A stretch of DNA of 64,000 nt from Mucilaginibacter robiniae (GCF_012849215.1 NZ_CP051682.1:2852001-2916000); one strand, 5' to 3'. Shown: positions 55,175 to 64,000, counted from the first letter of the stretch. Numbers and translations: made by a program. The notes: generated from the letters alone by a model not told the origin.

Positions 55175-55310
55175 ATATCTATTAGGAATGTAGAAATATA
55201 ATTACAAGATCAATATTATATATTAAAAATTTATGAGCTTAATTCCTAATCTATCATATGGATTTTTACTTAGCTTGATGTTGCACTAACTTACCGAGTA
55301 GTGAGGAGGA

Positions 55311-56186
55311 TTAGATAGTTGGTGAGCCACCAGTTACCTGAATGGTTGAACCCGTTACATAGCTGGAATCTTCGCAAGCCAGATACACATAAGCCGCAGC
55401 TAATTCAGCTGGCTGACCAGCACGTTTTAAGGGAACATCTTGCCCGAATGATTGAACTTCTTCAGGTGACATGGTTGCTGGAATATGAGGTGTCCATATC
55501 GGCCCAGGAGCTACACAATTTACCCTTATACCTTTTTCGGCCCAAAGCTGCCCCATGCTGGAGGTGAAGTTTTGAATAGCACCTTTAGTAGCCGCGTAAG
55601 CTATTAAAGTTGGCCGTGGTTTGTAAGCATTTACCGAAGTGGTATTAATAACTGTGCTGCCAGGCTTCAGGTACTCTTCTGCTTTTTTGCACAGGTAAAA
55701 CATCGGGTAAATATTAGTTTTGAAGGTCCGGTCCCACTCTTCGCTGGATACTTCCTGTAATGACTTTCTAGACATTTGGAATGCTGCATTGTTAACCAAA
55801 ATATCAATTCGACCAAATTCCAGTATGGCTTTATCAATGATGAGCTGACAATGTTCTTCCTCACGAATATCGCCAGCAACCAAAACAGCTTTGCGGCCGG
55901 CTTCTTCTACCAGTCGGGCTGTTTCACGGGCATCCTCATCTTCGTTCAGGTAGGCAATCAGTACATCGGCTCCTTCACGGGCATAAGCAATAGCTACAGC
56001 CCTGCCAATACCTGAATCGCCACCGGTAATAATAGCTTTACGGCCGGTTAATTTTCCTGAACCTTTGTACGAAGTTTCGCCGTGGTCAGCTTTTGGCTGC
56101 ATATCCTGTTCAGTACCCGGTACTTCCTGGCTCTGCTCCGGGAACGGATTGCTTTCATATTTCTGGGTTGGATCTTGATTTTCCAT
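55311..56186 (-). CDS. SDR family oxidoreductase, general-stress type
   Basis: 291 residues. An N-terminal extension rich in Pro, Glu and Gln (about 1-45) precedes the Rossmann motif TGGDSGIGRAVA, the NNAAF motif, the catalytic Ser in INTTSVN and the YAATKGAI Tyr/Lys pair, ending in GSTIQVTGG. The extended N-terminus is typical of the GSP39/YhdF-like stress reductases. The substrate is unknown. It is 62 bases downstream of poxB on the same strand and probably belongs to its transcript. Confidence 0.88.
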   Translation of the reverse strand: MENQDPTQKYESNPFPEQSQEVPGTEQDMQPKADHGETSYKGSGKLTGRKAIITGGDSGIGRAVAIAYAREGADVLIAYLNEDEDARETARLVEEAGRKAVLVAGDIREEEHCQLIIDKAILEFGRIDILVNNAAFQMSRKSLQEVSSEEWDRTFKTNIYPMFYLCKKAEEYLKPGSTVINTTSVNAYKPRPTLIAYAATKGAIQNFTSSMGQLWAEKGIRVNCVAPGPIWTPHIPATMSPEEVQSFGQDVPLKRAGQPAELAAAYVYLACEDSSYVTGSTIQVTGGSPTI

Positions 56187-56248
56187 AGGAGGTATCTTTG
56201 GCTATACTTTTAAGTTATATTATAGTTTTCTTTTATAGTGGTGGTGGG

Positions 56249-57988
56249 TTACAGTACTTCTTTAATGTGTTTGTAGTTTGATTTAATGGTATCCCATACC
56301 TCACCCATTTGCCCGTTCAAAATAAGCTTGCTCATGGCTAATGACATGCCTTTCATTTGCTGAAACTCTACCTTAGGCGGCATAGCCAAAGCATTAGGGT
56401 CGGTCATTACATCCAGCAGTACGGGACCGTTGTACAGTAAGGCATCACGCAAGGCTTGTTCTACCTGATCGGGGTCATTAACTTTAATGCCTCTGATGCC
56501 CATCGCCTGAGCTACCAATGCAAAGTCAGGATTATGCATATCAGTTTGCCAGTCAGGTAAGCCCATAACTTCCATTTCCAACTTCACCATACCTAATGAT
56601 CGATTGTTAAATACGATAATTTTAATAGGTAGTTTATACTGAGCAATGGTAGCTAAATCGCCCAGCAGCATAGATATGCCACCATCGCCGGCTAAGGCAA
56701 TTACCTGCCGGTCGGGGCAGGCCAATGCGGCACCAATAGCCTGTGGCATAGCATTAGCCATAGAGCCATGATTAAAGGAACCAATCATTCTGCGTTGGCC
56801 AGTACCATGAATATAACGTGCACCCCAAACGCAGCACATACCGGTATCTACCGTAAAAATAGCATTATGGTCGGCCAGTTGGTCTAATGTATTAGCTACA
56901 AATTCAGGGTGGATATTACCTGGAGTACCACGATCGTTTACATAAGTTTGCAGGTTATCTTTTACGTGTGCATATAATTTAAGCTGCACTTGCAAGAAGT
57001 TGTCGTCAGTTTTTTGCGGAATTAATGGCAACAAGGCTTGTAAGGTATCCTCCACTTTGCCGCACAAGCCCAAATCTACGCGGGCACGTCGGCCAATGCG
57101 CTCAGCCTTGGTATCAATCTGTACAATTTTGCAATCTGTAGGTATAAATTGTTCGTATGGAAAATCTGTGCCCAGTAATATCAATAAATCCGATTCGTGC
57201 ATGCTATGGTAGGCCGATGGTAAGCCTAGCAGGCCGGTCATGCCTATTTCGTTAGGATTATCATGCTGCACATACATCTTGCCACGGAACGAATAACCTA
57301 CTGGCGCATTGATGCGTTTGGAAAGTTCAACTACCTCATCGTGAGCATTGGCACAGCCTATACCGCAGTAAATAGTGATCTTCTCACTTTCATTAATCAG
57401 GGAGGCTAAAGTATGCAGGTCAGGATCGGATGGGCGAATAATAGGTTCAGCCGGATAGTTGCGGATGGAAGTCGTGATTTCCTCGGCGTCTAACTTGGTT
57501 AAATCACCTGGCAGGCCAATTACCGACACTCCTTTTTTACTTAATGCATATTGAATACCAGCTTGTAGCATACGTGGCAACTGTGCCGGGGTACAGGCTA
57601 TCTGATTATAATAACTGCAATCATCAAACAGCTTAATGGTGTTGGTTTCCTGGAAGTACTCAGTACCAAACTCGTGGGTAGCACAGGTAGATGCAATGGC
57701 AATAACTGGTGCGCCCGAACGGTGTGCATCATACAAGCCATTTACCAAATGCACGTGGCCTGGCCCGCTACTACCTGCACAACAGGCAATGCCAAGTAAT
57801 TCGGCTTCGGCAGCGGCGGCATAGGCGCCGGCTTCTTCGTGGCGTACGTGTATCCACTGAATTTGATTGTCGCTGCGGCGTACAGCATCATTTACTTCAT
57901 TTAAGCTGTCACCTGTTACGGCATAAATTCTTTTAATACCGGCTGCAATCAGCATTTCTACCAATTGTTCTGCTACATTCTTGGCCAT
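56249..57988 (-). CDS. poxB: Pyruvate oxidase/dehydrogenase (ThDP- and FAD-dependent, PoxB type)
   Basis: About 579 residues, converting pyruvate to acetate and CO2 with electrons going to quinone. The N-terminal ThDP domain has VTGDSLNEV and the conserved Glu in RHEEAGAYAAAAEA; the middle is the FAD-binding domain; the C-terminal ThDP domain has the GDGGISMLL...NN signature. ATG 57988 (MAKNVAEQLVEM) matches the PoxB start; the frame is open to 58027. It leads the stress SDR gene. Acetolactate-synthase relatives are excluded by the TGDSLN and FQET motifs. Confidence 0.9.
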   Translation of the reverse strand: MAKNVAEQLVEMLIAAGIKRIYAVTGDSLNEVNDAVRRSDNQIQWIHVRHEEAGAYAAAAEAELLGIACCAGSSGPGHVHLVNGLYDAHRSGAPVIAIASTCATHEFGTEYFQETNTIKLFDDCSYYNQIACTPAQLPRMLQAGIQYALSKKGVSVIGLPGDLTKLDAEEITTSIRNYPAEPIIRPSDPDLHTLASLINESEKITIYCGIGCANAHDEVVELSKRINAPVGYSFRGKMYVQHDNPNEIGMTGLLGLPSAYHSMHESDLLILLGTDFPYEQFIPTDCKIVQIDTKAERIGRRARVDLGLCGKVEDTLQALLPLIPQKTDDNFLQVQLKLYAHVKDNLQTYVNDRGTPGNIHPEFVANTLDQLADHNAIFTVDTGMCCVWGARYIHGTGQRRMIGSFNHGSMANAMPQAIGAALACPDRQVIALAGDGGISMLLGDLATIAQYKLPIKIIVFNNRSLGMVKLEMEVMGLPDWQTDMHNPDFALVAQAMGIRGIKVNDPDQVEQALRDALLYNGPVLLDVMTDPNALAMPPKVEFQQMKGMSLAMSKLILNGQMGEVWDTIKSNYKHIKEVL

Positions 57989-58301
57989 ACTCTTTCTGGT
58001 TGTTTGATTTACAGGAATAACTTTCAACCAGAAGTCTGGTTTTATTTAATTCAGAAAAACATTAACTAAAAAATAAACAACAATTTGGATTGAGTGCCTG
58101 TTAAGTGAGTGAATTCGCTTGATTTTTTGGGTGTTTAGTAGAGTAGCTATACAGCATACCGGATTGTGCCTGGAAAAAAAAGCGTTTTTAGTCCTACCAT
58201 TCCCGCTCCCCAATAAATATTAGCCGACGTATAGCTGAATACGAAAATAAAAAGGTGTAATGCTGCACCTGCTAACATCATATAAGGTTTAATTCATATT
58301 T

Positions 58302-59564
58302 ATGGCTGATTCAATTAACGAGGCATCAATGCAATCTTACCAGAGACCCTTTATTATTGCCTGGGCTTTCGGATGTATGTTTTACTTTCTGGAATACGCG
58401 GCGCGTTCATCGCCGGCAGTCATGATTCCGCAATTATCTGATACTTTTAAGATAACCGCTGTAGGCGTTAGTGCCGTATTGGGTATGTACTATTATACCT
58501 ATTCTGCCACCAGTTTAATAGCCGGCGTAGCTTTAGATCATGCAGGTGCCCGTTACCCCATAACTATCGGCATTGGTATTTTGTGTATTGGCTGTTTGCT
58601 TTTTGCAGTACCCAGCGTTGTGGCTGGCAATACCGGACGTTTATTGCAAGGAGCCGGTTCGGCATTTGCCTTTACCGGATGTGTGTACCTGGCTTCACAC
58701 GGTTTTCCGGCCAAGTATATTGCCACAGCTATTGGCTTTACTCAATGTGTAGGTATGCTGGGTGGTTCGGCCGGGCAGTTTGTAGTAGGCCCGTTAGTTC
58801 ATAACGGAGTATCTATACAAGCTATCTGGATTGCTATAGGCGTGCTTTGTGCACTGGTGTGCCTGGGGCTGTTTATTATTACCCCACGCGAAAAGCTGAA
58901 TAATGAAGGTGGCAGCCCATGGGCTAATATCATAGAACCTTATAAAGTTGTGTTTGCCAACCCACAATCTTATTTAAGCGGCATTATATCTGGGTTGCTG
59001 TTTGCGCCTACTACTATTTTTGCCATGACCTGGGGTATTGCGTTTTTTCAGCAGGATAAACAGTTTAATTATAACTCGGCTGTTTTAACTTGTGCTATGG
59101 TGCCGTTGGGCTGGGTAGTTGGTTGCCCGCTGCTCGGTTGGATATCTGATCGGATTAAAGCCCGTAAGCCGGCCATTATAGGCGGTGGGTTGCTCATGAT
59201 GCTCAGCTTTGCGCAACTGTTGTATTTGCCAAGCTTGCTGCCAGCCTTTGTATCTATGCTGATTTTTGGCATAGCTTCAGGAGCTGCCATGATTCCATAT
59301 AGTATTATCAAAGAAGCCAACCCAGATAATGTAAAAGGCAGCGCTACCGGTGCCATCAACTTTTTAACCTTTGGAGTAACAGCTTTGCTAGGACCCGTTT
59401 TTGCCAAAAGCTACGGTAAAGATTTAACCACTACTACCGATCATTTAGCGCATTTTAAAGCATCCGGTAACTTCTGGCTGATTATTACAGCCTTGGCTAT
59501 TGTTGTAGGCTTTATCATCAAAGAGACCGGTGGCCATGCGCGTGCCGCCGAAAAATTAAGCTAA
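58302..59564 (+). CDS. MFS transporter
   Basis: A 420-residue permease with about 12 membrane segments. The N-terminal half begins MADSINEASMQSYQRPFIIAWAFGCMFYFLEYAARSS and holds DHAGARYPITIGIGI, an MFS loop 2-3 variant; the C-terminal half has SDRIKARKPAIIGGG. The general pattern matches anion or glycerol-3-phosphate-like symporters, but the substrate cannot be assigned. It is divergent from poxB, and an outer-membrane protein follows 41 bases downstream. Confidence 0.85.
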   Translation: MADSINEASMQSYQRPFIIAWAFGCMFYFLEYAARSSPAVMIPQLSDTFKITAVGVSAVLGMYYYTYSATSLIAGVALDHAGARYPITIGIGILCIGCLLFAVPSVVAGNTGRLLQGAGSAFAFTGCVYLASHGFPAKYIATAIGFTQCVGMLGGSAGQFVVGPLVHNGVSIQAIWIAIGVLCALVCLGLFIITPREKLNNEGGSPWANIIEPYKVVFANPQSYLSGIISGLLFAPTTIFAMTWGIAFFQQDKQFNYNSAVLTCAMVPLGWVVGCPLLGWISDRIKARKPAIIGGGLLMMLSFAQLLYLPSLLPAFVSMLIFGIASGAAMIPYSIIKEANPDNVKGSATGAINFLTFGVTALLGPVFAKSYGKDLTTTTDHLAHFKASGNFWLIITALAIVVGFIIKETGGHARAAEKLS

Positions 59565-59605
59565 TACCATTCTGTAATAAACATTATGCCAATAAACTTC
59601 GGCTT

Positions 59606-61057
59606 ATGAATAAACGTTTACTAGGGCAAGTATTGCTCTTGTTAGCCATCCTATTGCACATTAGCTCTGCTAGTAGGGGCCAGGGTACCCCACCCGAATA
59701 TAAATCAGGTGTGGCTATTAAGTTTAGGGATACGACCAAGTATATTAAATTTTTAACCTGGGCTACCTTTTGGGGACGGCATACCGATGCTAACCCTGGT
59801 ACGGCTATTAACGGCATCCCGCAAAAAGGCTGGAATGATTTCAGTTTGCGACAGTTTCGGTTTCTAACTTACAGCCAACTATCCGACCGCTATCTGGTAC
59901 TGGCTGATATTGGTATTGATAACCAGACTTTTTCTTCGGGAGGTACTCCAGGTGGTGGGAGTACAGGTAATGGAGGCGCTACCTATGGTGGCACCTTGGG
60001 TAAAAAGCCGGGCATCTATTTGCATGATTTATGGAATGAATACGCCGTAGTGCCCGACAAAGACCGAGCGACCCAAAAAGCAAATTTTGCCTCTTTATAT
60101 ATTGGAACAGGCTTGCATTACTGGATGGGCATTAGCCGCATGACCAGCTCAAGCTCGGCCAGTTACCTAGCGTTGGATGTGCCGTTGTACAACTGGCCAC
60201 TGGTTGACCTCTCCGACCAGTTTGCCCGGCAGCTAGGTGTATATGTTAAAGGGAACATCGGCCCTGTTGCTTATCGATGGGCTGTTAATAAACCTTTTAC
60301 GGTGCTTTCTACGCCTACAGCCTACCCGAAAGGTGCGCCTGATAGCAGCTATGCGGTAGATAATAATGCTACCGGCAAACTATCTACTACCGGCTACGCA
60401 GCTTGGCAGTTTCTGGATAAAGAGAATTATTTGCTGCCTTATACTACAGGTACCTATATTGGTACCATGCGGGTGTTTAATATTGGTGCAGGCTATTATG
60501 CCACACCCGAGGGCACCGTAACGCAGGCTAACAATACGGCTACATCGCCACTAATACGGCATAGTATTACGCTTTGGGCTGTCGATGCTTTTGCTGATTT
60601 GCCGTTCGGCGGTACCCGACAGAACTGGGCCTTTACGGGCTATACAGTATATTATCACTACAACTTTGGCCCGAACTATTTGCGTACCGGTTCCATCATG
60701 AATGCTAATGTAAGTGCTGATGCCGGGTATATGGGTAATGTATCGCAGGCGGGTTATGGTAATCTGGCTCCGCTGATTGGTACGGGTGAATCGTGGTTTA
60801 CCCAAGCCGGGTTGCTGCTGCCTAAAACGTTGCTGAACTCGCGCACCCGTTTGCAGGCTTTTGGCGAATACAGCCTGCAGCAGTTTGACCGGTATGGCAG
60901 CGCTAAATTTACGTACTGGAGTGCCGGTGGCAATATCTACCTGGATGGGCACCATGCCCGTATTTCCTTTAAATACCAAACCCGGCCTATCGTAGTGGAC
61001 AATAGGCAGGATGCATCAAAAGGTACTTTTATTATAGCTACCCAAGTGTATTTGTAG
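59606..61057 (+). CDS. Outer-membrane beta-barrel, porin-like
   Basis: 483 residues. A signal peptide (1-26, SRGQG) precedes a beta-strand-rich body with aromatic residues at strand ends (WATFWGRHT, FRFLTYSQLSDRYLVLADIGID, GLHYWMGISRMTSS, GNIYLDGHHARISFKYQTRP), typical of an outer-membrane barrel. The C-terminus ends in IIATQVYL, close to the usual aromatic end. No family name is certain. It is 41 bases after the MFS gene, so the pair probably brings a solute through both membranes. Confidence 0.7.
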   Translation: MNKRLLGQVLLLLAILLHISSASRGQGTPPEYKSGVAIKFRDTTKYIKFLTWATFWGRHTDANPGTAINGIPQKGWNDFSLRQFRFLTYSQLSDRYLVLADIGIDNQTFSSGGTPGGGSTGNGGATYGGTLGKKPGIYLHDLWNEYAVVPDKDRATQKANFASLYIGTGLHYWMGISRMTSSSSASYLALDVPLYNWPLVDLSDQFARQLGVYVKGNIGPVAYRWAVNKPFTVLSTPTAYPKGAPDSSYAVDNNATGKLSTTGYAAWQFLDKENYLLPYTTGTYIGTMRVFNIGAGYYATPEGTVTQANNTATSPLIRHSITLWAVDAFADLPFGGTRQNWAFTGYTVYYHYNFGPNYLRTGSIMNANVSADAGYMGNVSQAGYGNLAPLIGTGESWFTQAGLLLPKTLLNSRTRLQAFGEYSLQQFDRYGSAKFTYWSAGGNIYLDGHHARISFKYQTRPIVVDNRQDASKGTFIIATQVYL

Positions 61058-61114
61058 CAGATTGCCATTTTTAAGGCTGCTGATTTTTGTGTCGGTCGGA
61101 ACGGGCGGATTAAC

Positions 61115-61122
61115 TATCTTTG
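61115..61122 (+). promoter_or_regulatory. Candidate -7 element right before prfB
   Basis: TATCTTTG fits TAnnTTTG exactly and ends 5 bases before the prfB ATG, so the mRNA may be leaderless. A -33 TTG at the usual spacing is not present (the nearest is 25 bases away). Confidence 0.4.
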
Positions 61123-61127
61123 TCTTT

Positions 61128-62217
61128 ATGACTAAAGAACAAATTCAGGATTTAAGGGATAGAACAGCTTCCCTGAGGAGGCATCTTTGACATCGATCAT
61201 AAGCTGGAAGAACTAAGTAAGGAACAGGAAATAACGGTTGGTCCGGATTTTTGGAATGCACCAAAAGAAGCTGAAAAAGTATTGGCTTCTATTAAGGCTA
61301 AGAAAATATGGACTGATGCTTACCAAAAAGTAGTATCGATGGTGGATGATGCCGGCGTACTATTTGAATTTTACCAGGGTGGCGATGCTACCGAAACTGA
61401 AATGCAGGAGCAGTTTGATACTACGCTGAAAGCGGTAGAAGAGCTGGAGTTCAAAAACATGCTATCGGCCGAGGAAGACCAACTGAACGCCGTATTGCAG
61501 ATTACTGCCGGTGCTGGTGGTACTGAAAGCTGCGATTGGGCCAGCATGCTGATGCGTATGTACATTATGTGGGGCGAAAAAAACGGTTATAAAGTATCTG
61601 AGCAAGATCATCAGGAAGGTGATGTGGCCGGTATCAAAACCGTTACCCTGCAATTTGAAGGCGATTTTGCTTACGGTTATCTGAAGGGTGAAAATGGCGT
61701 ACACCGTTTGGTGCGCGTATCACCGTTTGATGCCAATGCCAAGCGCCATACCTCTTTTGCCTCCGTATATGTGTACCCGTTGGTGGATGATACCATTGAA
61801 ATTGAGGTAAACCCGGCTGATATTGAGTTTGAAACTTTTCGTTCGGGTGGTGCCGGTGGGCAGAACGTGAACAAGGTAGAAACTGCTGTACGTTTGTACC
61901 ACAAACCTTCAGGTATTATTATTAAAAACCAGGAATCGCGTTCGCAGTTACAGAACAAGGAAAATGCTATCCGCTTATTGAAATCGCAATTGTATGAAAT
62001 TGAGATGCGTAAGCGCATGGAAACTACCAATGCGATTGAGGGTAACAAAAAGAAAATAGAGTGGGGCTCACAAATTCGCAACTATGTGTTGCACCCGTAC
62101 AAGCTGGTGAAAGATTTGCGTACCGACCATGAAACCAGCAACGCCCAAGCCGTACTGGATGGCGACCTGAACGACTTTTTAAAAGCCTACCTCATGGAGT
62201 TTGGCGGATCTAAATAA
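61128..62217 (+). CDS. prfB: Peptide chain release factor 2, programmed +1 frameshift
   Basis: RF2 releases peptides at UGA and UAA. ATG 61128 begins [13 protein letters not shown]; codon 21 is an in-frame TGA (61188-61190) in the sequence CTT-TGA-C, preceded by the internal SD AGGAGG at 61175-61182. Ribosomes slip +1 to continue as DIDHKLEEL in the main frame, so RF2 controls its own level. The main frame holds the RF2 SPF anticodon-like motif ([12 protein letters not shown]) and GGQ in [13 protein letters not shown] joined CDS across the shift is needed; the 61282 start is only an artefact of the shift. Confidence 0.95.
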
Positions 62218-62238
62218 AGTCAACTACTTAACGGAATG

Positions 62239-62277
62239 AACCGCCACTGCTTTGTATCTTGCAGTGGCGGTTTTTTT
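62239..62277 (+). terminator. Terminator after prfB
   Basis: Stem AACCGCCACTGC/GCAGTGGCGGTT (62239-62250 with 62261-62272), loop of 10, then a T-run to 62277. It shows that the upstream extension of the next frame from 62236 is not coding. Confidence 0.9.
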
Positions 62278-62307
62278 ATGGCTGCTATTAACCCATTATC
62301 AACCTTT

Positions 62308-63219
62308 ATGAAAACTCTTCTTCATTTCGCCGTTTTCTTATGTATGGTGAACATTAGTTATGCGCAAAACAACCAGGCAATACCGCTTTACCCCAACGGT
62401 GTACCCGGTAGTAAAACTGCCCCGGCTACTTATGCTGAAAAAACAGAAAACGACCGGGTAAGTATGGTGACTAGCCCATCACTCACTCCTTTCTTTCCGG
62501 CTAAAGATAAAGCTAATGGAACGGCTGTAATTATTTGCCCTGGTGGTGGCTATTCCCGGCTGGCTATTGAGCATGAGGGGTATGCGGTAGCTCGTAAGTT
62601 TAATGAGATAGGCGTAACAGCATTTGTGCTGAAATACCGTTTGCCGAGTGATGTAATTATGGCCGACAAAAGCGTTGGCCCATTGCAGGATGCACAACGG
62701 GCTATTCAGTTGGTTAGGCAACGCGCTACCGAATGGCAACTTAATCCTGGCAAGATAGGGATTGTCGGCTTTTCGGCTGGTGGGCATCTGGCATCTACAG
62801 CTGGTACGCATTTTAATAAAGCGGTAATTGACAATGCCAGCAACATCAGTGTACGGCCTGATTTTATGGTGTTGCTATACCCGGTAATTACTTTCGGCGA
62901 GTTTGCTCACAAAGGCTCGCGCGAAAACCTGATAGGTAAAACGCCAACCACCGAGCAGGTAGATTTATATTCGAACGAGAAGCAGGTAAGCACCCAAACG
63001 CCACCTGCCTTTTTAGTGCAGGCGCAAGATGATAAAACCGTACCTGTACAAAACAGTCTGCTGTTTTACGAAGCCCTGACCAAAGCTGGCGTTAAAGCCG
63101 AAATGCACATTTATCCTGCCGGCGGACACGGCTTCGGCCTGAACAATGCCACCACCAAAGACCAGTGGTTTGAACGCTGCACCAACTGGATGCTGGCGAA
63201 TGGCTGGTTAGCGAAGTAA
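62308..63219 (+). CDS. Alpha/beta hydrolase, esterase (BD-FAE/acetylxylan-esterase-like)
   Basis: An exported esterase of about 303 residues. ATG 62308 gives a signal peptide (MKTLLHFAVFLCMVNISYAQ); the frame also runs back to 62236, through the prfB terminator. HGGG-like region AVIICPGGGYSRLAIEHEGYAV, nucleophile in GIVGFSAGGHLAS, Asp in QAQDDKTVPV, and His in YPAGGHGFGL give the catalytic triad. Members deacetylate or de-feruloylate plant polysaccharides; the ligand is not fixed by the sequence. Confidence 0.85.
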   Translation: MKTLLHFAVFLCMVNISYAQNNQAIPLYPNGVPGSKTAPATYAEKTENDRVSMVTSPSLTPFFPAKDKANGTAVIICPGGGYSRLAIEHEGYAVARKFNEIGVTAFVLKYRLPSDVIMADKSVGPLQDAQRAIQLVRQRATEWQLNPGKIGIVGFSAGGHLASTAGTHFNKAVIDNASNISVRPDFMVLLYPVITFGEFAHKGSRENLIGKTPTTEQVDLYSNEKQVSTQTPPAFLVQAQDDKTVPVQNSLLFYEALTKAGVKAEMHIYPAGGHGFGLNNATTKDQWFERCTNWMLANGWLAK

Positions 63220-63528
63220 GATTTTTAGCTTAGTTTTTAAAGTTGATGCAGGTGGCATAAAGCTCCATGAAGAAAAGTGTTACAGGTGTTACATGTTTCA
63301 GTGTTTAACACCTTGTAACACTGACAAACCATTGGCAGTGGTGGCACTGTTTTGTCAGTGATTTTGGGATTCTTTTGTGGTTTTTTGATGATGGCGACGA
63401 AATTAACTGATTGAAGCTTGTGGATAGCAGATTAGTCGTGTAACGTATACAGGCACAAGTAGCCACTACAATTCCCCACCCGACATACTTGCGCCAGAGG
63501 TGACTTGTGTCTTTTAAGCAACTAATAA
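63220..63528. other. Convergent intergenic region with overlapping hairpins
   Basis: 309 bases between convergent genes. Strong inverted repeats fill 63276-63360 and are described separately; the rest holds no recognised element or ORF. Confidence 0.5.
63276..63360. repeat. Overlapping, mutually exclusive hairpins
   Basis: Hairpin A pairs 63276-63291 with 63306-63322 (16 bp, one bulged T at 63313). Hairpin B pairs CACTGACAAA at 63319-63328 with TTTGTCAGTG at 63351-63360 (10 bp) and encloses a small stem CAGTG-GTGG-CACTG. The two outer stems share bases 63319-63322, so they cannot both form fully. It could be a terminator pair or a palindromic repeat family. Confidence 0.6.
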
Positions 63529-64000
63529 TTACTTGACATTTGCTATTTTTAACTCTTTCTTCGTCAATTCTTTCTTTAAAATCTCAGGCGTACTGCCAGC
63601 TGTGTAGTATTGTTGGGGTACAAGCACTAAGTTGGCGTTTTCGTTAGTGTAGAACTTGGGTGTTACAAAGCCGTAAAGGCTTTTGGTTGTTTGTAAGGTT
63701 TTGTTCCGGTTGCTTTCAAAATCTGCTGATTTCAGGTACGTAATGCAAAGCGCAATATTGTATTGGCCATTTACACTATATTTGCTGTCTATACCCAGAA
63801 GCGTTCCCGGATAAACAATTTGGCCTTCCCGAACTACAATACTCCCTTTTTTAAACCCTTGGTAGGTAGCTAGCGTACCATCGGCATGTTCAATTACTAC
63901 TTCGTTAAGTGTACTTTTATAGGCTAAATCTACCTTTTCGTTGCTTTCATAAATATCTTTTACACTAACCACCATACCTTTGCGTACTGCGGTTACAGTA
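63529..64000 (-). CDS. M23-like (LytM fold) protein, N-terminus outside window
   Basis: The frame continues past the right edge (TVTAVRKGMVVSVKD on the minus strand). The visible part follows the M23 beta-strand order (RKGMVVSVKDI, VVIEHADGTLATYQGF, VREGQIVYPGTLLGI), but YxHL is YQGF and the HLHF strand reads IALCIT, so the zinc-binding His residues are missing in the visible part. It may be a non-catalytic relative of the endopeptidases or a scaffold. The remaining C-terminal half is Lys-rich. Confidence 0.6.
   Translation of the reverse strand, partial: TVTAVRKGMVVSVKDIYESNEKVDLAYKSTLNEVVIEHADGTLATYQGFKKGSIVVREGQIVYPGTLLGIDSKYSVNGQYNIALCITYLKSADFESNRNKTLQTTKSLYGFVTPKFYTNENANLVLVPQQYYTAGSTPEILKKELTKKELKIANVK

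Larger units (their letters stand above)
54273..55310. other. 1-kb A/T-rich intergenic region
   Basis: Mostly A/T-rich, with no gene of normal size. A 29-codon ORF (54403-54492, MSSTIESENSGIKKESSFEA...) is possible but unproven. Hairpins with terminator character lie at 54438-54465 (minus strand) and 55142-55174. Between about 54470 and 54560 there is a G/C-richer patch with the inverted pair CTCAG/CTGAG, which could be part of a structured RNA. Confidence 0.4.

Noticed and set aside
61282..61350. Start of prfB at 61282
   Set aside because: It is only the first ATG after the frameshift; the true start is 61128 with +1 shift at codon 21.
62236..62307. N-terminal extension of the esterase from 62236
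   Set aside because: It runs through the prfB terminator hairpin; ATG 62308 gives a proper signal peptide.
63330..63356. Sigma-54 promoter-like TGGCAC...TTGTC
   Set aside because: The spacer is one base short and the -12 GC is GT; it lies inside a hairpin between convergent genes, so no gene would use it.

Overview
The window looks like chromosomal DNA of a Bacteroidota member of the Sphingobacteriaceae, most like Mucilaginibacter or Pedobacter. The evidence is a SusC/SusD pair, several glycoside hydrolases, lipoproteins with Bacteroidota-type signals, -7 promoter elements of the TAnnTTTG type, few Shine-Dalgarno sequences, a PafA-type phosphatase, an AURKAIP1/COX24-type mini ribosomal protein and a TPR-rich proteome. 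The genus is inferred from gene content only.

Layout. 1-6 kb: a plus-strand polysaccharide-degradation run (GH92 mannosidase end, GH2 beta-galactosidase, GH51 arabinofuranosidase). 6-10 kb: a minus-strand redox and regulatory group (AraC regulator with quinone oxidoreductase, then SDR, TetR regulator and NTF2-like protein) with three copies of an 18-bp motif that is probably the TetR operator. 10-15.8 kb: serine hydrolase with TPRs, membrane histidine kinase, TPR-thioredoxin protein, HopJ-family protein. 15.9-16.3 kb: a short leader-like ORF, a terminator hairpin, and three tRNA genes, Pro(UGG), Ile(UAU) and Gln(UUG). 16.6-22.8 kb: SLC45-like MFS transporter and a SusD/SusC pair. 23.3-33.7 kb: a signalling island with a CheB-CheR-PAS fusion, PAS histidine kinase, stand-alone CheB, NarL-type regulator, an unknown small protein, a receiver protein and an SSB paralogue on plus, then histidine kinase, receiver and receiver-adenylate cyclase on minus.

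33.9-42.7 kb is mostly housekeeping: a class-C-type serine hydrolase, a tiny membrane protein, ssb and mutY, HU, a TPR protein, the bS22-like peptide, RNase E/G and radA. 42.7-49.9 kb holds an NHL-repeat lipoprotein, the phosphatase pafA, a damaged IS3-family element inserted between pafA and a bidirectional terminator, a glycosyltransferase-like protein, a thiamine-pyrophosphokinase-like protein and TerC. 49.9-54.3 kb: an ECF sigma, anti-sigma and surface-protein operon, an NadR-type kinase and a TlpA-type thioredoxin. After about 1 kb of AT-rich DNA come a stress SDR, pyruvate oxidase, an MFS transporter with an outer-membrane beta-barrel, prfB with its programmed +1 frameshift, an esterase and the end of an M23-like protein cut by the right edge.

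The best candidates for unusual biology are the tRNA trio with its leader peptide and terminator (its Gln, Ile and Pro codons match the tRNAs downstream), the TetR operator set, the hexanucleotide repeat just before the cheB start codon, the SSB paralogue without an acidic tail inside a signalling cluster, the insert in RadA, and the overlapping hairpins near 63.3 kb. No CRISPR array, prophage module or complete defence system was seen.
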